A DNA stretch of 64,000 bases, from assembly GCA_022823605.1 (NCBI GenBank), contig JAJEHS010000004.1, positions 21,190 through 85,189 on the forward strand, written 5' to 3'. Position 1 is the first letter of the stretch. Each line of letters opens with the position of its first letter. The notes beneath the pieces are model-generated. The model saw nothing but the letters and a program-made list of their open reading frames with translations. It was not told the origin of the DNA and ran no database searches. Shown here piece after piece: positions 1 through 9,061 of this stretch. The stretch comes from Paracoccaceae bacterium. Its GTDB lineage: Bacteria; Pseudomonadota; Alphaproteobacteria; Rhodobacterales; Rhodobacteraceae. The position numbers were made by a program, and so were the translations under genes.

Positions 1-50
1 TTGTATCTGCGACACGGTCCCTGCTCATGAATCCCCTTCCTGAAAATTGA
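1..50 (+). CDS. trpC: indole-3-glycerol phosphate synthase, C-terminal end (partial)
   Basis: Only the last 15 codons are in the window, read in frame 3 and ending at the TGA at 48-50. The residues VSATRSLL match the usual TrpC C-terminus, where a short helix ends in a xAATRxLL-like string. The enzyme closes the indole ring in tryptophan synthesis in the cytoplasm. The call leans on context: in many alphaproteobacteria trpC lies directly upstream of moaC and moeA, as here, with 4 bases between the stop and the moaC ATG. The visible stretch is too short for independent proof. Confidence 0.55.
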   Translation, partial: VSATRSLLMNPLPEN

Positions 51-54
51 GCCG

Positions 55-531
55 ATGACCAAGTTTACCCATTTTGATGATCAAGGTAAGGCCCATATGG
101 TCAATATCTCGAACAAGGAGGAAACCAGGAGAATTGCCATTGCCAGAGGTGAAGTACTGGTTGATCAAAAAACCCTCAAACTTATTGAAACGGAAAGTAT
201 TGGCAAGGGAGATGTTCTTGGTGTTGCCAGATTGGCGGGTATTATGGGTGCCAAAAATACTTCCGGTACCATACCCTTGTGTCATCCCTTGCAGATATCC
301 TCGATTGAGATTGATTTTCAAATCCAAAATGATAATCACACCATTTTAATTGAGGCCAAGGTAACAACAGTTGGTAAGACAGGCGTTGAAATGGAAGCAC
401 TTGTCGGAGTATCGGTTGCGGCCCTGACAATCTATGACATGGTAAAATCCGTTGATAAGGGTGTTACCATAAACAATATCCATCTTGCCTATAAAGAGGG
501 CGGGAAATCAGGAACGTATGTGGCTTCATGA
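55..531 (+). CDS. moaC: cyclic pyranopterin monophosphate synthase MoaC
   Basis: MoaC converts the GTP-derived 3',8-cyclo intermediate to cyclic pyranopterin monophosphate, the second half of the first step of molybdenum cofactor synthesis. The 158-residue length is normal. Family signatures are all visible: AHMVNIS near the N-terminus, KGDVLGVARLAGIMGAK with the conserved Lys, PLCHPL with the active-site His, TGVEMEAL, and KSVDKG with the catalytic Asp and Lys. It begins 4 bases after trpC and its stop overlaps the moeA start (ATGA), so the two are translationally coupled. Intact. Confidence 0.97.
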   Translation: MTKFTHFDDQGKAHMVNISNKEETRRIAIARGEVLVDQKTLKLIETESIGKGDVLGVARLAGIMGAKNTSGTIPLCHPLQISSIEIDFQIQNDNHTILIEAKVTTVGKTGVEMEALVGVSVAALTIYDMVKSVDKGVTINNIHLAYKEGGKSGTYVAS

Positions 532-1718
532 TTTCTGTCGGTGAAGCAACTGAACAAATAAGGAAACTGCTGGTTCAAACAGATTCCGAAGAAATTCCGA
601 TCAACCGAGCAAACAACAGAATCCTGGCCGAGGATTTCTATTCAGAAAGGAATCAACCGCCATTCGATACGTCAGCCATGGACGGTTATGCCATACAATC
701 CAAGGATGCCATACCCAAGAAGGTACTCAAGGTAATCGGAAATATACCGGCTGGTGCGGAAATTCCCGAAATTACAATTGGTTCCGGCGAGGCTTATCGT
801 ATTTTTACAGGAGCTCCAATACCCCTCGGGGCAGATCGGGTAATCATACAGGAAGATGTTGAGGCAAGTAAAAACACCATAAGGATTAACGATACTTTTG
901 AAAGCAATCCATTTATTCGCCCGCTTAGGGGTGATTTTCAAAAAGGATTCTGTATCAAGGCACCCCAACCACTCAAGCCCGGTTTGATATCATTGTTGGC
1001 GGCCATGAATGCTGGTATGTTTAAGGTCAGAAAAAAGCCTGTGGTTTCCATTATTCCCACTGGCGATGAATTGATGATGCCTGGTACAGCTGTACCTGAC
1101 AACAAAATTGTTGCCTCCAATATATTTGGACTTCAGGGGATACTTGAAAACAGTGGGGCAGAAGTGAGAATATTGCCCATCGCCAAGGATAATTTCCAAG
1201 CTATTTCAACATCACTGAATCTTGCCTTGGATTCTGACTTGGTTATAACTGTTGGTGGGGCCTCAGTTGGGGAATATGATCTTGTCAAGGAGGCAGCATC
1301 CAGTTTGGGATTTGAACTGTCTTTCTACAAAATTGCCATGCGACCTGGAAAGCCGCTCTTTGCTGGCAAGAAGGGATCAACTGTGTTAATCGGATTGCCG
1401 GGCAATCCAGTTTCGGCTCTGGTCTGTGGTTACGTATTCCTTATTCCTGCTATCAAGTACATGATGGGTTTGATAGATTTCGCCAATCCTAGGAAAAAAG
1501 CGCGATTGACTACACCACTTGGTAAAAATGGAGATCGCGAGCATTACATGAGATCCATCGTGGAACATACGAATGGAGAAGCAACAATTTCGGTTCATGA
1601 AAGACAGGATAGCTCATTGCTAAAAACCTTTTTCAATTCAAATGCCTTGTTGGTTAGACCTAGATCTGATCATCCCCGTCAGGCGGGAGAAATTGTCGAG
1701 TATATGGAACTTCTTTAG
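528..1718 (+). CDS. moeA: molybdopterin molybdenumtransferase MoeA
   Basis: MoeA inserts molybdate into adenylated molybdopterin, the last general step of molybdenum cofactor synthesis. The 396-residue protein has the expected order of parts: N-terminal PPFDTSAMDGYA, the MoCF-like core with TGDEL and GGASVGEYD, then MRPGKPL and GLPGNPVS, and a C-terminal beta domain. The start ATG overlaps the moaC stop. In many relatives lexA and comEC follow moeA; here the next gene is gltX, 91 bases downstream. Confidence 0.97.
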   Translation: MISVGEATEQIRKLLVQTDSEEIPINRANNRILAEDFYSERNQPPFDTSAMDGYAIQSKDAIPKKVLKVIGNIPAGAEIPEITIGSGEAYRIFTGAPIPLGADRVIIQEDVEASKNTIRINDTFESNPFIRPLRGDFQKGFCIKAPQPLKPGLISLLAAMNAGMFKVRKKPVVSIIPTGDELMMPGTAVPDNKIVASNIFGLQGILENSGAEVRILPIAKDNFQAISTSLNLALDSDLVITVGGASVGEYDLVKEAASSLGFELSFYKIAMRPGKPLFAGKKGSTVLIGLPGNPVSALVCGYVFLIPAIKYMMGLIDFANPRKKARLTTPLGKNGDREHYMRSIVEHTNGEATISVHERQDSSLLKTFFNSNALLVRPRSDHPRQAGEIVEYMELL

Positions 1719-1809
1719 CTTGTTGAGGGAATTCCCTAGGCAAACTTGTTAAACTCGAATTATTAAATCATATATTCAGGTACCTACAAATTAATCATCA
1801 GGTGCTATA

Positions 1810-3234
1810 GTGACCTCTTCAAGGATTGTTACAAGATTTGCTCCCTCCCCTACTGGAAAGCTCCATATCGGGGGTGCCAGGACAGCATTGTTCAACTGGC
1901 TGTTTGCCAGAGCCAATAACGGGAAGTTTCTACTCCGTATTGAAGACACTGACAGGGAACGGTCATCCGAGGAAGCAACAGAGCAAATTCTGGTCAGCCT
2001 GAAGTGGTTGAACCTTGATTGGGATGATGCTCCCATCAGCCAATTTTCCCGTAAAGCCTTACATCACGAGAAAGCCCTGGAGTTGCTGCAATCTGGTGGC
2101 GCTTACAAGTGTTTTGCCACACCTGAAGAAATTTCAGATATAAGGGCAGAACTCAAGGCCAGGGGAAGTACTACCTTATTTATCAGTCCTTGGCGTGAAG
2201 TTCCTGAAGAACAACATCCAGAATTGCCTTATACTATCAGGCTTAAAACTCCAGAAACCGGAAAGTCAATCATCAAGGACAAGGTGTTCGGCGAAATCAG
2301 CATCGACAATGAAACGATTGATGATTTGATCATCCTTCGATCAGACGGTTCACCAACTTACAATTTTGCCGTTGTCGTTGATGATCATGATATGGAAGTA
2401 TCCCACATTATACGAGGTGATGATCATATTGCGAATACCTTCAAGCAAAAATTAATTTATGAGGCCTTCGGTTGGGATTTACCGGTTTTTGCACATGTTC
2501 CGCTTATACTTAACGAACAAGGCAAAAAACTTTCCAAGCGTGAAGGTTCAACTGGTACGGAATTATATCAGGCAGAAGGATATCTTCCCGAGGTGGTATT
2601 CAATTTTCTTGCCAGGTTGGGATGGAGTCATGGCACGGAAGAGATTTTTACTGCAAGCGAGGCCATAAAGAGTTTTAAATTGGAGGATTTGCGCAAATCC
2701 CCTTCCCGGTTAGATCACGGAATCCTAAAACATCTTTCCGGTCAATATATTGCCAACCTCAAGCCTGAAGAGCTTTATCTGAATTTGCTTACCTTTATGG
2801 AACACAGCAAATCCGGGAATATTCCAAAGGCCAAGGAGGAACTGGTCAAGAAGGCCCTTCCATTGGTACAAACACGCTCCAAGACCCTGCAGGAAGTTTG
2901 GGATGGTCTTGAATTCGTATTGTGTGAAACTGTTAGTTATGATGAAAAAAGCCAAAAGGTCCTTGAATCAACTCCCCCAGAACAGATTTGGAAGTTTTGG
3001 TATGAGCTGGCCTACCTTTCTTGGGAAAGAGATGTCCTTGAGGAATATGCCTCTGCATTCGGGTCCGAATTAAATTTGGGTCTCGGAAAGGTTTTACAAC
3101 CAGTACGAGCCGCTTTGGTAGGAAAAACGGTTTCACCGAGTGTGTTTGATGTAATGATTGTTCTTGGCAAGGAAGAAAGCCGACACAGGCTTGCTTCAGC
3201 AATCAAAATGGCCCTCGAATATCAACGAGGTTGA
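1810..3234 (+). CDS. gltX: glutamyl-tRNA synthetase
   Basis: Class I aminoacyl-tRNA synthetase charging tRNA-Glu (in many alphaproteobacteria one of two GltX paralogues also charges tRNA-Gln). The 474-residue protein has the HIGH-like HIGG in FAPSPTGKLHIGG at the N-terminus, RIEDTD, and the KMSKS-like KLSKR near residue 240. The start is GTG at 1810, supported by AGGTG at 1800-1804. It sits between moeA and gltA on the same strand. Whether it is the Glu- or the Gln-misacylating paralogue cannot be told from the motifs alone. Confidence 0.95.
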   Translation: MTSSRIVTRFAPSPTGKLHIGGARTALFNWLFARANNGKFLLRIEDTDRERSSEEATEQILVSLKWLNLDWDDAPISQFSRKALHHEKALELLQSGGAYKCFATPEEISDIRAELKARGSTTLFISPWREVPEEQHPELPYTIRLKTPETGKSIIKDKVFGEISIDNETIDDLIILRSDGSPTYNFAVVVDDHDMEVSHIIRGDDHIANTFKQKLIYEAFGWDLPVFAHVPLILNEQGKKLSKREGSTGTELYQAEGYLPEVVFNFLARLGWSHGTEEIFTASEAIKSFKLEDLRKSPSRLDHGILKHLSGQYIANLKPEELYLNLLTFMEHSKSGNIPKAKEELVKKALPLVQTRSKTLQEVWDGLEFVLCETVSYDEKSQKVLESTPPEQIWKFWYELAYLSWERDVLEEYASAFGSELNLGLGKVLQPVRAALVGKTVSPSVFDVMIVLGKEESRHRLASAIKMALEYQRG

Positions 3235-3236
3235 TT

Positions 3237-3371
3237 TTACTGGGCAATAGCCTTTTCTTCATCCGAAGACAATTTATACTTTCGAATAAAATTATTCTGA
3301 GGATCAATCCCTTTTTGCCGATTGATACTTTCAATAAATGATTGGGGCAATATTCCAAACGAGTGAATCAT
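3237..3371 (-). CDS. possible 44-residue protein of unknown function
   Basis: An open frame on the minus strand runs from ATG (3371-3369) to TAA (3239-3237), converging on gltX with a 2-base gap. The product is polar with a charged C-terminus (KLSSDEEKAIAQ) and codon use that looks protein-like. A stop codon lies directly before the ATG and no clear ribosome binding site precedes it. I do not recognise the sequence. It could be a real small gene, a gene remnant, or chance. Confidence 0.3.
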   Translation of the reverse strand: MIHSFGILPQSFIESINRQKGIDPQNNFIRKYKLSSDEEKAIAQ

Positions 3372-3405
3372 TTATTGATATTTGACAATCCAGCCTGTGA
3401 TATGG

Positions 3406-3434
3406 TTGACAAGAATGATTACCATTAGTATGTA
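3406..3434 (+). promoter_or_regulatory. candidate sigma-70 promoter upstream of gltA
   Basis: A perfect TTGACA (3406-3411) is followed after 17 bases by TATGTA (3429-3434), a weak -10. Another TTGACA lies at 3382-3387. A small inverted repeat, ATTACA/TGTAAT, follows at 3435-3450. The 366-base gap between gltX and gltA otherwise shows only the minus-strand small frame at 3237-3371. The -10 match is poor, so this is only a candidate. Confidence 0.28.
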
Positions 3435-3600
3435 TTACAGTAGTTGTAATACTCCTGAAAATCACAATAGGCACCTCCTTACGCAGTCAGGTGCGTCGGG
3501 TTTACATCACTTGCTTGGATTTGGTTCAACCAAACAGGACTTACTTTCAAATATTGATATTCAGTTCTCCAACTGAACACGATTACATACATGAGGTCAT

Positions 3601-4902
3601 ATGACAAAAGCCAATAGATTTGTTTCAATGGATATTAATGGCAAAGAATACAAGTTTCCATTTAAATCTCCAACCGCCGGGCCGGATGTTATTGATATCA
3701 GGAATCTTTATAAAGAAGCCGATGTGTTTACCTATGATCCCGGATTTACATCCACTGCTTCCTGTGAATCGGACATAACCTTTATTGATGGAGAAAAAGG
3801 GATTTTACAATACCGGGGGTACAGCATTGAGGACCTTGCCGAACATTCCCATTTTCTAGAGGTTTGTTTCCTTCTGCTCTATGGTCATTTGCCAACCTAT
3901 GATGAAATGGTCAGGTTTGAAGAACGTGTTACCATGCATACCATGGTTCATGAGCAGTTGATTAATTTCTACAGAGGATTCCGTCGGGATGCCCATCCAA
4001 TGGCGATTATTACAGGTGTAGTCGGAGCACTCTCGGCATTTTATCATGACTCCATTGATATAAATGATCCCCAGCAAAGGGAAATCGCCTGCATCAGGAT
4101 GATTGCCAAGTTGCCAACCATTGTTGCCATGGCCTATAAATACTCCATTGGTCAACCGTATATGTATCCAAGCAACGATCTCGATTATTCTTCAAATTTC
4201 CTGATGATGTGTTTCTCGGTACCACCCGAGAAATACGAAAACAATGAAATCATCAGTACTGCTATGGATCGCATTTTCATGCTCCATGCCGATCATGAAC
4301 AAAATGCCTCAACCTCAACCGTCAGGTTGGCTGGATCATCAGGTGCCAACCCGTTTGCCTGTATCGCTGCCGGAATTGCCTGCCTTTGGGGGCCAGCCCA
4401 TGGGGGAGCCAATGAAGCTTGCCTGAAAATGCTTCACGAGATTGGTTCACCAGACAAAATTCCGGAATATCTGAAAAAGGCCAAGGACAAGAATGATCCC
4501 TTCAGGTTGATGGGTTTTGGTCATAGGGTTTATAAAAACTTTGATCCACGGGCTCATGTAATGAAAAAATCGGCTGATGCTGTACTTGATCTGGTTGATA
4601 GCAAGAACAAGCCCATTCTAAATGTTGCCAAGGAACTGGAAAGAATTGCCCTGGAAGACGATTATTTCAGAGAAAGAAAACTATACCCGAATGTGGATTT
4701 CTATTCAGGTATAATTCTCGACGCCCTGGGTTTCCCAACTTCGATGTTTACTCCGATTTTTGCCCTGTCTAGAACTGTTGGCTGGATTTCTCAATGGAAG
4801 GAGATGATTATTGATCCCACACTTAAGATTGGAAGACCCAGGCAGAAGTACATGGGCAAGGTCAATCTGGAATATATTCCCGTTGAAAATCGTCCGAAGT
4901 AG
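3601..4902 (+). CDS. gltA: citrate synthase (type II)
   Basis: Condenses acetyl-CoA with oxaloacetate to give citrate, the entry step of the TCA cycle. The 433-residue length and N-terminal extension are typical of hexameric, Gram-negative type II citrate synthases. Visible signatures are GPAHGGANE with one active-site His, [10 protein letters not shown] with the second His, and YPNVDFYSG with the catalytic Asp. A GAGG at 3593-3596 precedes the ATG closely. Placement directly after gltX is the usual alphaproteobacterial order. Confidence 0.97.
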   Translation: MTKANRFVSMDINGKEYKFPFKSPTAGPDVIDIRNLYKEADVFTYDPGFTSTASCESDITFIDGEKGILQYRGYSIEDLAEHSHFLEVCFLLLYGHLPTYDEMVRFEERVTMHTMVHEQLINFYRGFRRDAHPMAIITGVVGALSAFYHDSIDINDPQQREIACIRMIAKLPTIVAMAYKYSIGQPYMYPSNDLDYSSNFLMMCFSVPPEKYENNEIISTAMDRIFMLHADHEQNASTSTVRLAGSSGANPFACIAAGIACLWGPAHGGANEACLKMLHEIGSPDKIPEYLKKAKDKNDPFRLMGFGHRVYKNFDPRAHVMKKSADAVLDLVDSKNKPILNVAKELERIALEDDYFRERKLYPNVDFYSGIILDALGFPTSMFTPIFALSRTVGWISQWKEMIIDPTLKIGRPRQKYMGKVNLEYIPVENRPK

Positions 4903-5026
4903 TTTTTGATTGGGACTTTACCCAGTAAGTATGTCTGCACCAATAGTCTGTTCCATTATAATCGCACAAGTAGGGCTAACGGATTCAAAACGATCAATAA
5001 AACCTGTATTGATTTGTCGGGGAAAA

Positions 5027-5314
5027 TTAGGACGTATTCTTCCTACTTGCCCTTGACCGACGTCGATTGGTTCTGGTTTTGTTGGTTTTCAGGCCTTCGC
5101 GTAGGATCCCAGTCATGGGATGATCGGGATACTCCTTTTGGTAAATGGTCAAAAGGTCGATAATCAACCCAAAAGTGTCCTGATCTATTGGTATACCCAA
5201 AGCCCAGTCAAGAAAAATGCTTCTGTATTCTTCATCCTTCAGGGGCTCCATCCGATAAGCTTCGTAGATCAACCCCCTAGGGTCTGCTGAATGATAATGT
5301 AACTTTTTGTTCAT
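5027..5314 (-). CDS. small conserved hypothetical protein downstream of glnE
   Basis: A 95-residue acidic-then-basic protein with no membrane segment or signal peptide. The body contains HSADPRGLIYEAYRME and RSIFLDWALG, and the C-terminus is rich in Arg, Lys and Ser. From memory, proteins with this SADPRGLI/FLDWAL pattern occur as unnamed small proteins in alphaproteobacteria; I know no function. Its ATG follows the glnE stop with no gap (TAAATG), so it should be translated from the glnE mRNA. That coupling hints at a link to nitrogen control, which is inference only. Confidence 0.75.
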   Translation of the reverse strand: MNKKLHYHSADPRGLIYEAYRMEPLKDEEYRSIFLDWALGIPIDQDTFGLIIDLLTIYQKEYPDHPMTGILREGLKTNKTRTNRRRSRASRKNTS

Positions 5315-8146
5315 TTATCCATCTGCCCACTTTATCCAACGATTGTCAATCAAATCTGAAATGATTGCCTTGGAATTTTTTGTTTGATCTTGAACCTTTC
5401 CCCTCAATGTCTCAAGGGAATTCATACCGGTTTGTTGCAATAAAATCTCGATAACGCCCTTACCCGTAGTGTCTGGACTGAAATCACCTTCAACCGTTAA
5501 TCTGGCAACCTGCATGATCTGCCTTAGCAAGGAATAATGAGAAGAAAGTTCCTCGTATTCTTCCCGGGTCACCAAGCCATTAGTTGAACTGGCCAGCAAT
5601 TGCGAACCAATATCCCTCTCCATGCAGTTGGTCATCAATGCACCTGCTTGGGCAAGCAATTCAATATCCAGCAATTTTCCCTTGCCCAAACGGCATTCCC
5701 ATACATCTTCCTTTTTTTCGACAGGAGTGTTTTCAGATAACCGTCTTCTCATGTCGATGACATCCGTAATTATCTTGGGATAATCCTCAAGCTTGTGGAT
5801 AAGTTTCTGTCTGAAATCCTCAATTTCAACCCCCAATTCCTCATTACCGGCAAGTGAACGTGCCCGTGTAAGAGCAAGATGTTCCCAGGTCCAGGCACTA
5901 TTTTCGTGATAATGGATAAATGAATTGAGGGAGGTCGCAACTGGCCCTTTTCGTCCCGAAGGTCGAAGTCTCATATCGATTTCAAAGAGCTTTCCTTCAG
6001 CCATCTGGGATGAAAGTGCTGAAACCATTGCCTGAGTAAGGCGGGCATAATATACTTGTACTGCCAGGGGTCTTTTGCCTTGGGAATGTTCTTCCTCCCG
6101 GGGATCATAGATCATGATCAAATCCAGGTCAGATTGTGAAGTCAGATTTTCGGCACCCAGCGAACCCATTGCCAGAAAAACAAATCCTCTACCGGGTGGT
6201 GGGCCATAGGTGCTGGAAAATTGCTCAACAACAAATGGTACCAATGACTTGATGACACAATTTGCCAGTCGGGCATAGGATTTACCGGCCTGCTCACTGC
6301 TGGATAATCCTTTCAGCAAGTGCACACCCACCTTGAAATTGTTTTCATTGTTCCATCTTCTGGCCACTCGGAGTACACTTTCGAAGTCCGAAGCCCTGTT
6401 AAGACCATACCTAAGGGTGCTCTCAAGTACCTTTTCGTTCTCCAGGGGAACGATAAAATTCTGCTCAAGGACAGCATCAAATACCTGTGTGTTATTGGAC
6501 AGGGATGATGCCAATCGAGGAGCCATGGCACAAGTATCCACCAAAAGTTCCAGTAAGTGCTGGTTGGCCTCGAATAATGAGAAAAGTTGTACACCCGCTG
6601 GCAATCTCCTCAGAAAACCATCCAATTGCAGCAGGGCTTCCCGTGGATGGCTTGATCTGGCCAATCGGTTGAAAATCGTGGGGTGCAGTCTTGCGAATAT
6701 TTTGGATGCCCTCTCTGTTCTGAAGGCAGGCAATTGTCGCCAGTTGTTTACCGTTTCCCAATCGCTTTCCTCCATGAAGGAGGTATCATATTCGACTTGG
6801 CTTTCTTTATCGGTTGAAAAAAAGGTCTCGGTGGTTTTATGAACCCCCTCAAGTGTCACTTTTATTTCCTTTAGGAATTTATCCAGATTATCCTCGCCAT
6901 AAAGGGCGGCCATGCGAACGATTTCATTTTCTACTTTGGGTATGGCATGTGTCTGGGCATCCCTGATCATCTGAACTCTGTGTTCCCAAGTCCTGAGTTT
7001 ATAATAGCTTTCCTCCAACACCCGTTTTGAATCATCATCTACCCATCCCTTGTGGTTAATGGCTGCCAAGGCTCCCATGGTGTCTGGTACCCGCAAGGTT
7101 TGATCCCTGCCTCCAGCTACCATTTGGAATGTTTGAACAAACAGCTCAATTTCCCTGATACCCCCCTTCCCCAGTTTCAAATTGAAACCGGGCAGGTCTT
7201 CCAAATTACCAGTTCCCCTGTTTTCCCAAATCCTCAGCCTCATTTCACTTGAGTCCTGAATGGCGGAAAAATCCAGATTAAGCCTCCAGACAAAAGGTTC
7301 TATATTGGAAAGGAAATTTTGAGCTGAAGCGATATCTCCAGCACAGGGCCTAGCCTTGATGTAAGCAGCCCGTTCCCATGTTCTTGCAAAGCTTTCATAA
7401 TATCTTTCGGCCCCTCCGACCGAGATGCAAACGGGGTTCACAAAAGGATCCGGTCGCAATCTCAAATCAGTTCGAAACACGTACCCGTCGGCAGAAACCT
7501 CACCCATGAGTTTGGCAAATTTCCTGGTGATTTTGACAAATTCCGACTTTACAAAATTGAAACGATTCACAGGATGTTTCTTTTCATCAAACAATACCAC
7601 AAGATCAATATCAGAAGAGTAATTAAGTTCTCCTCCTCCCATTTTTCCCATTGCAAGTATGAATATTCCGCCCAAACCATCTGAATTCATCTCGGTGTCC
7701 AATTTCAATCTTCCTTTTGCGACAGACTCACCGACAAGGGTTGATAAAAGTGTTTGGCATGAAAAATCAGCAAATTGGGTAAGAGCTCCAGTTACCTCAA
7801 AGAGGTTCCAGATTCCTCCTAAATCTGTTAGCGCAGTTAAAAGAGCAATCTTTTTCTTTCTTGATCGCAGGTTTTTGATTGTTTGGGTAACATTTTCATG
7901 TTCCAATGAAGAGCAGAGTTGGCTAAGAATGTCTTTCGGATTTTGCTCTGCAATTTCTTCCAACCACAGATGATCTGTATTGATCAAACTATTCAAATAT
8001 GGGCTGCAGCCCGCTGTATGAGAAAGCAATTGCTCGAAATTCGGATATTGTCTGGCAACAGATTCCGGCAAAATATCCGGGGCTTCTCCTTCGAAAGGAA
8101 CAGGAGTTCTGGTAATCCCTGTTTCAAAATTAATTTCGGCTACCAT
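5315..8146 (-). CDS. glnE: bifunctional glutamine synthetase adenylyltransferase/deadenylase
   Basis: GlnE adds and removes AMP on glutamine synthetase in response to PII and glutamine. Two nucleotidyltransferase domains are visible: the N-terminal deadenylase with MGGGELNYSSDIDLVVLFD, and the C-terminal adenylyltransferase with MGSLGAENL and SDLDLIMIYD. The start chosen is ATG at 8146 (MVAEINF), preceded by GAAGG 7 bases upstream; an upstream ATG at 8185 would add 13 residues but has no binding site. The length (943 residues) is normal. The downstream small gene is translationally coupled. Confidence 0.95.
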   Translation of the reverse strand: MVAEINFETGITRTPVPFEGEAPDILPESVARQYPNFEQLLSHTAGCSPYLNSLINTDHLWLEEIAEQNPKDILSQLCSSLEHENVTQTIKNLRSRKKKIALLTALTDLGGIWNLFEVTGALTQFADFSCQTLLSTLVGESVAKGRLKLDTEMNSDGLGGIFILAMGKMGGGELNYSSDIDLVVLFDEKKHPVNRFNFVKSEFVKITRKFAKLMGEVSADGYVFRTDLRLRPDPFVNPVCISVGGAERYYESFARTWERAAYIKARPCAGDIASAQNFLSNIEPFVWRLNLDFSAIQDSSEMRLRIWENRGTGNLEDLPGFNLKLGKGGIREIELFVQTFQMVAGGRDQTLRVPDTMGALAAINHKGWVDDDSKRVLEESYYKLRTWEHRVQMIRDAQTHAIPKVENEIVRMAALYGEDNLDKFLKEIKVTLEGVHKTTETFFSTDKESQVEYDTSFMEESDWETVNNWRQLPAFRTERASKIFARLHPTIFNRLARSSHPREALLQLDGFLRRLPAGVQLFSLFEANQHLLELLVDTCAMAPRLASSLSNNTQVFDAVLEQNFIVPLENEKVLESTLRYGLNRASDFESVLRVARRWNNENNFKVGVHLLKGLSSSEQAGKSYARLANCVIKSLVPFVVEQFSSTYGPPPGRGFVFLAMGSLGAENLTSQSDLDLIMIYDPREEEHSQGKRPLAVQVYYARLTQAMVSALSSQMAEGKLFEIDMRLRPSGRKGPVATSLNSFIHYHENSAWTWEHLALTRARSLAGNEELGVEIEDFRQKLIHKLEDYPKIITDVIDMRRRLSENTPVEKKEDVWECRLGKGKLLDIELLAQAGALMTNCMERDIGSQLLASSTNGLVTREEYEELSSHYSLLRQIMQVARLTVEGDFSPDTTGKGVIEILLQQTGMNSLETLRGKVQDQTKNSKAIISDLIDNRWIKWADG

Positions 8147-8239
8147 TCTTAACCTTCGAAAAACTGAATTTATCTTATAACACAATTATATTTTGTTAAA
8201 TTAGCCTTATACAGATTTCTTAAACCCGGAGAGAAATTA

Positions 8240-9025
8240 ATGAGAGTGGTAATTACCGGCGGTTCCAGTGGAATGGGTAGGGAATGTTGCAATCTGCTAT
8301 CGGGGATTGCAGAAGAAATAGTGATTATTGATATCATGGAACCCGATATCAAGGATGTTACCTGGATCAAGGCAGATTTTACAGATGTGGACAGCCTGCA
8401 TGAACTCGAACATGAATTGGCAGGAAATTTTGATGTTTTGATAAATTCTGCAGGCTTGCCTCCCAGGGAATCGAAAGAACTGGATATTCTTCTGGTCAAT
8501 TTTATGGCCTTGAGGAAGGTTTCAGAAATCATCATACCTAAAATGAATCCTGATTCTTCAATAGTAAACCTTGCCTCCAAGGCAGGTTCAAATTGGAAAG
8601 AAAACCTCCCCCAGATAAAGCGTTTGATCCCTATAGCGAATCTTTCTGATCTGACTTCGTTTTGTAAGCGAGAGGAATTAAATCATGTTAGAGCCTACGA
8701 TTTATCTAAGGAAGCAGTAATCGTCTGGACCATTGCAAGTTGTGAAGGACTTAAGCAGAAGAACATCAGAATTAATTCGATTAGTCCAGCTGCCATAGAG
8801 ACCAGGATACTTGACGATTTTATTTCTGCCTTTGGCGAGCGGGCTGCCCAAATGATAAACCGTATAGGTCGACCTGGAACACCACAGGAAGTAGCCGAAG
8901 TTATAATGTTTCTGATCAGCAAGAAGAGTAATTGGATTACGGGAATTGACCTTCCGGTTGATGGTGGGACTTCGGCCGTAGTAAATTGTATTCAATTAGA
9001 TTTGTCTCAACTTGGATATAATTAA
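8240..9025 (+). CDS. short-chain dehydrogenase/reductase (SDR)
   Basis: A 261-residue classical SDR. It has the N-terminal TGGSSGMG cofactor loop, NSAG in place of NNAG, Ser in NLASKAG, and the YxxxK pair as YDLSK, with a C-terminal PVDGG. The shape (a long insert after the Ser, then AYDLSKEAV) resembles the 3-alpha-hydroxysteroid dehydrogenase/carbonyl reductase group. The substrate cannot be read from sequence. GGAG lies just upstream of the ATG. It is divergent from glnE and followed 36 bases later by a LysR regulator that may control it. Confidence 0.85.
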   Translation: MRVVITGGSSGMGRECCNLLSGIAEEIVIIDIMEPDIKDVTWIKADFTDVDSLHELEHELAGNFDVLINSAGLPPRESKELDILLVNFMALRKVSEIIIPKMNPDSSIVNLASKAGSNWKENLPQIKRLIPIANLSDLTSFCKREELNHVRAYDLSKEAVIVWTIASCEGLKQKNIRINSISPAAIETRILDDFISAFGERAAQMINRIGRPGTPQEVAEVIMFLISKKSNWITGIDLPVDGGTSAVVNCIQLDLSQLGYN

Positions 9026-9061
9026 AGCAATAGATTTGTTGACTTTAATACACAGGTACAA

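Noticed and set aside
3463..3482. Minus-strand AAGGAGGTG followed by GTG, an ideal-looking start site
   Set aside because: The frame it would open has an unconvincing composition and overlaps the better small frame at 3237-3371; one such 9-base match is expected by chance in DNA of this length.
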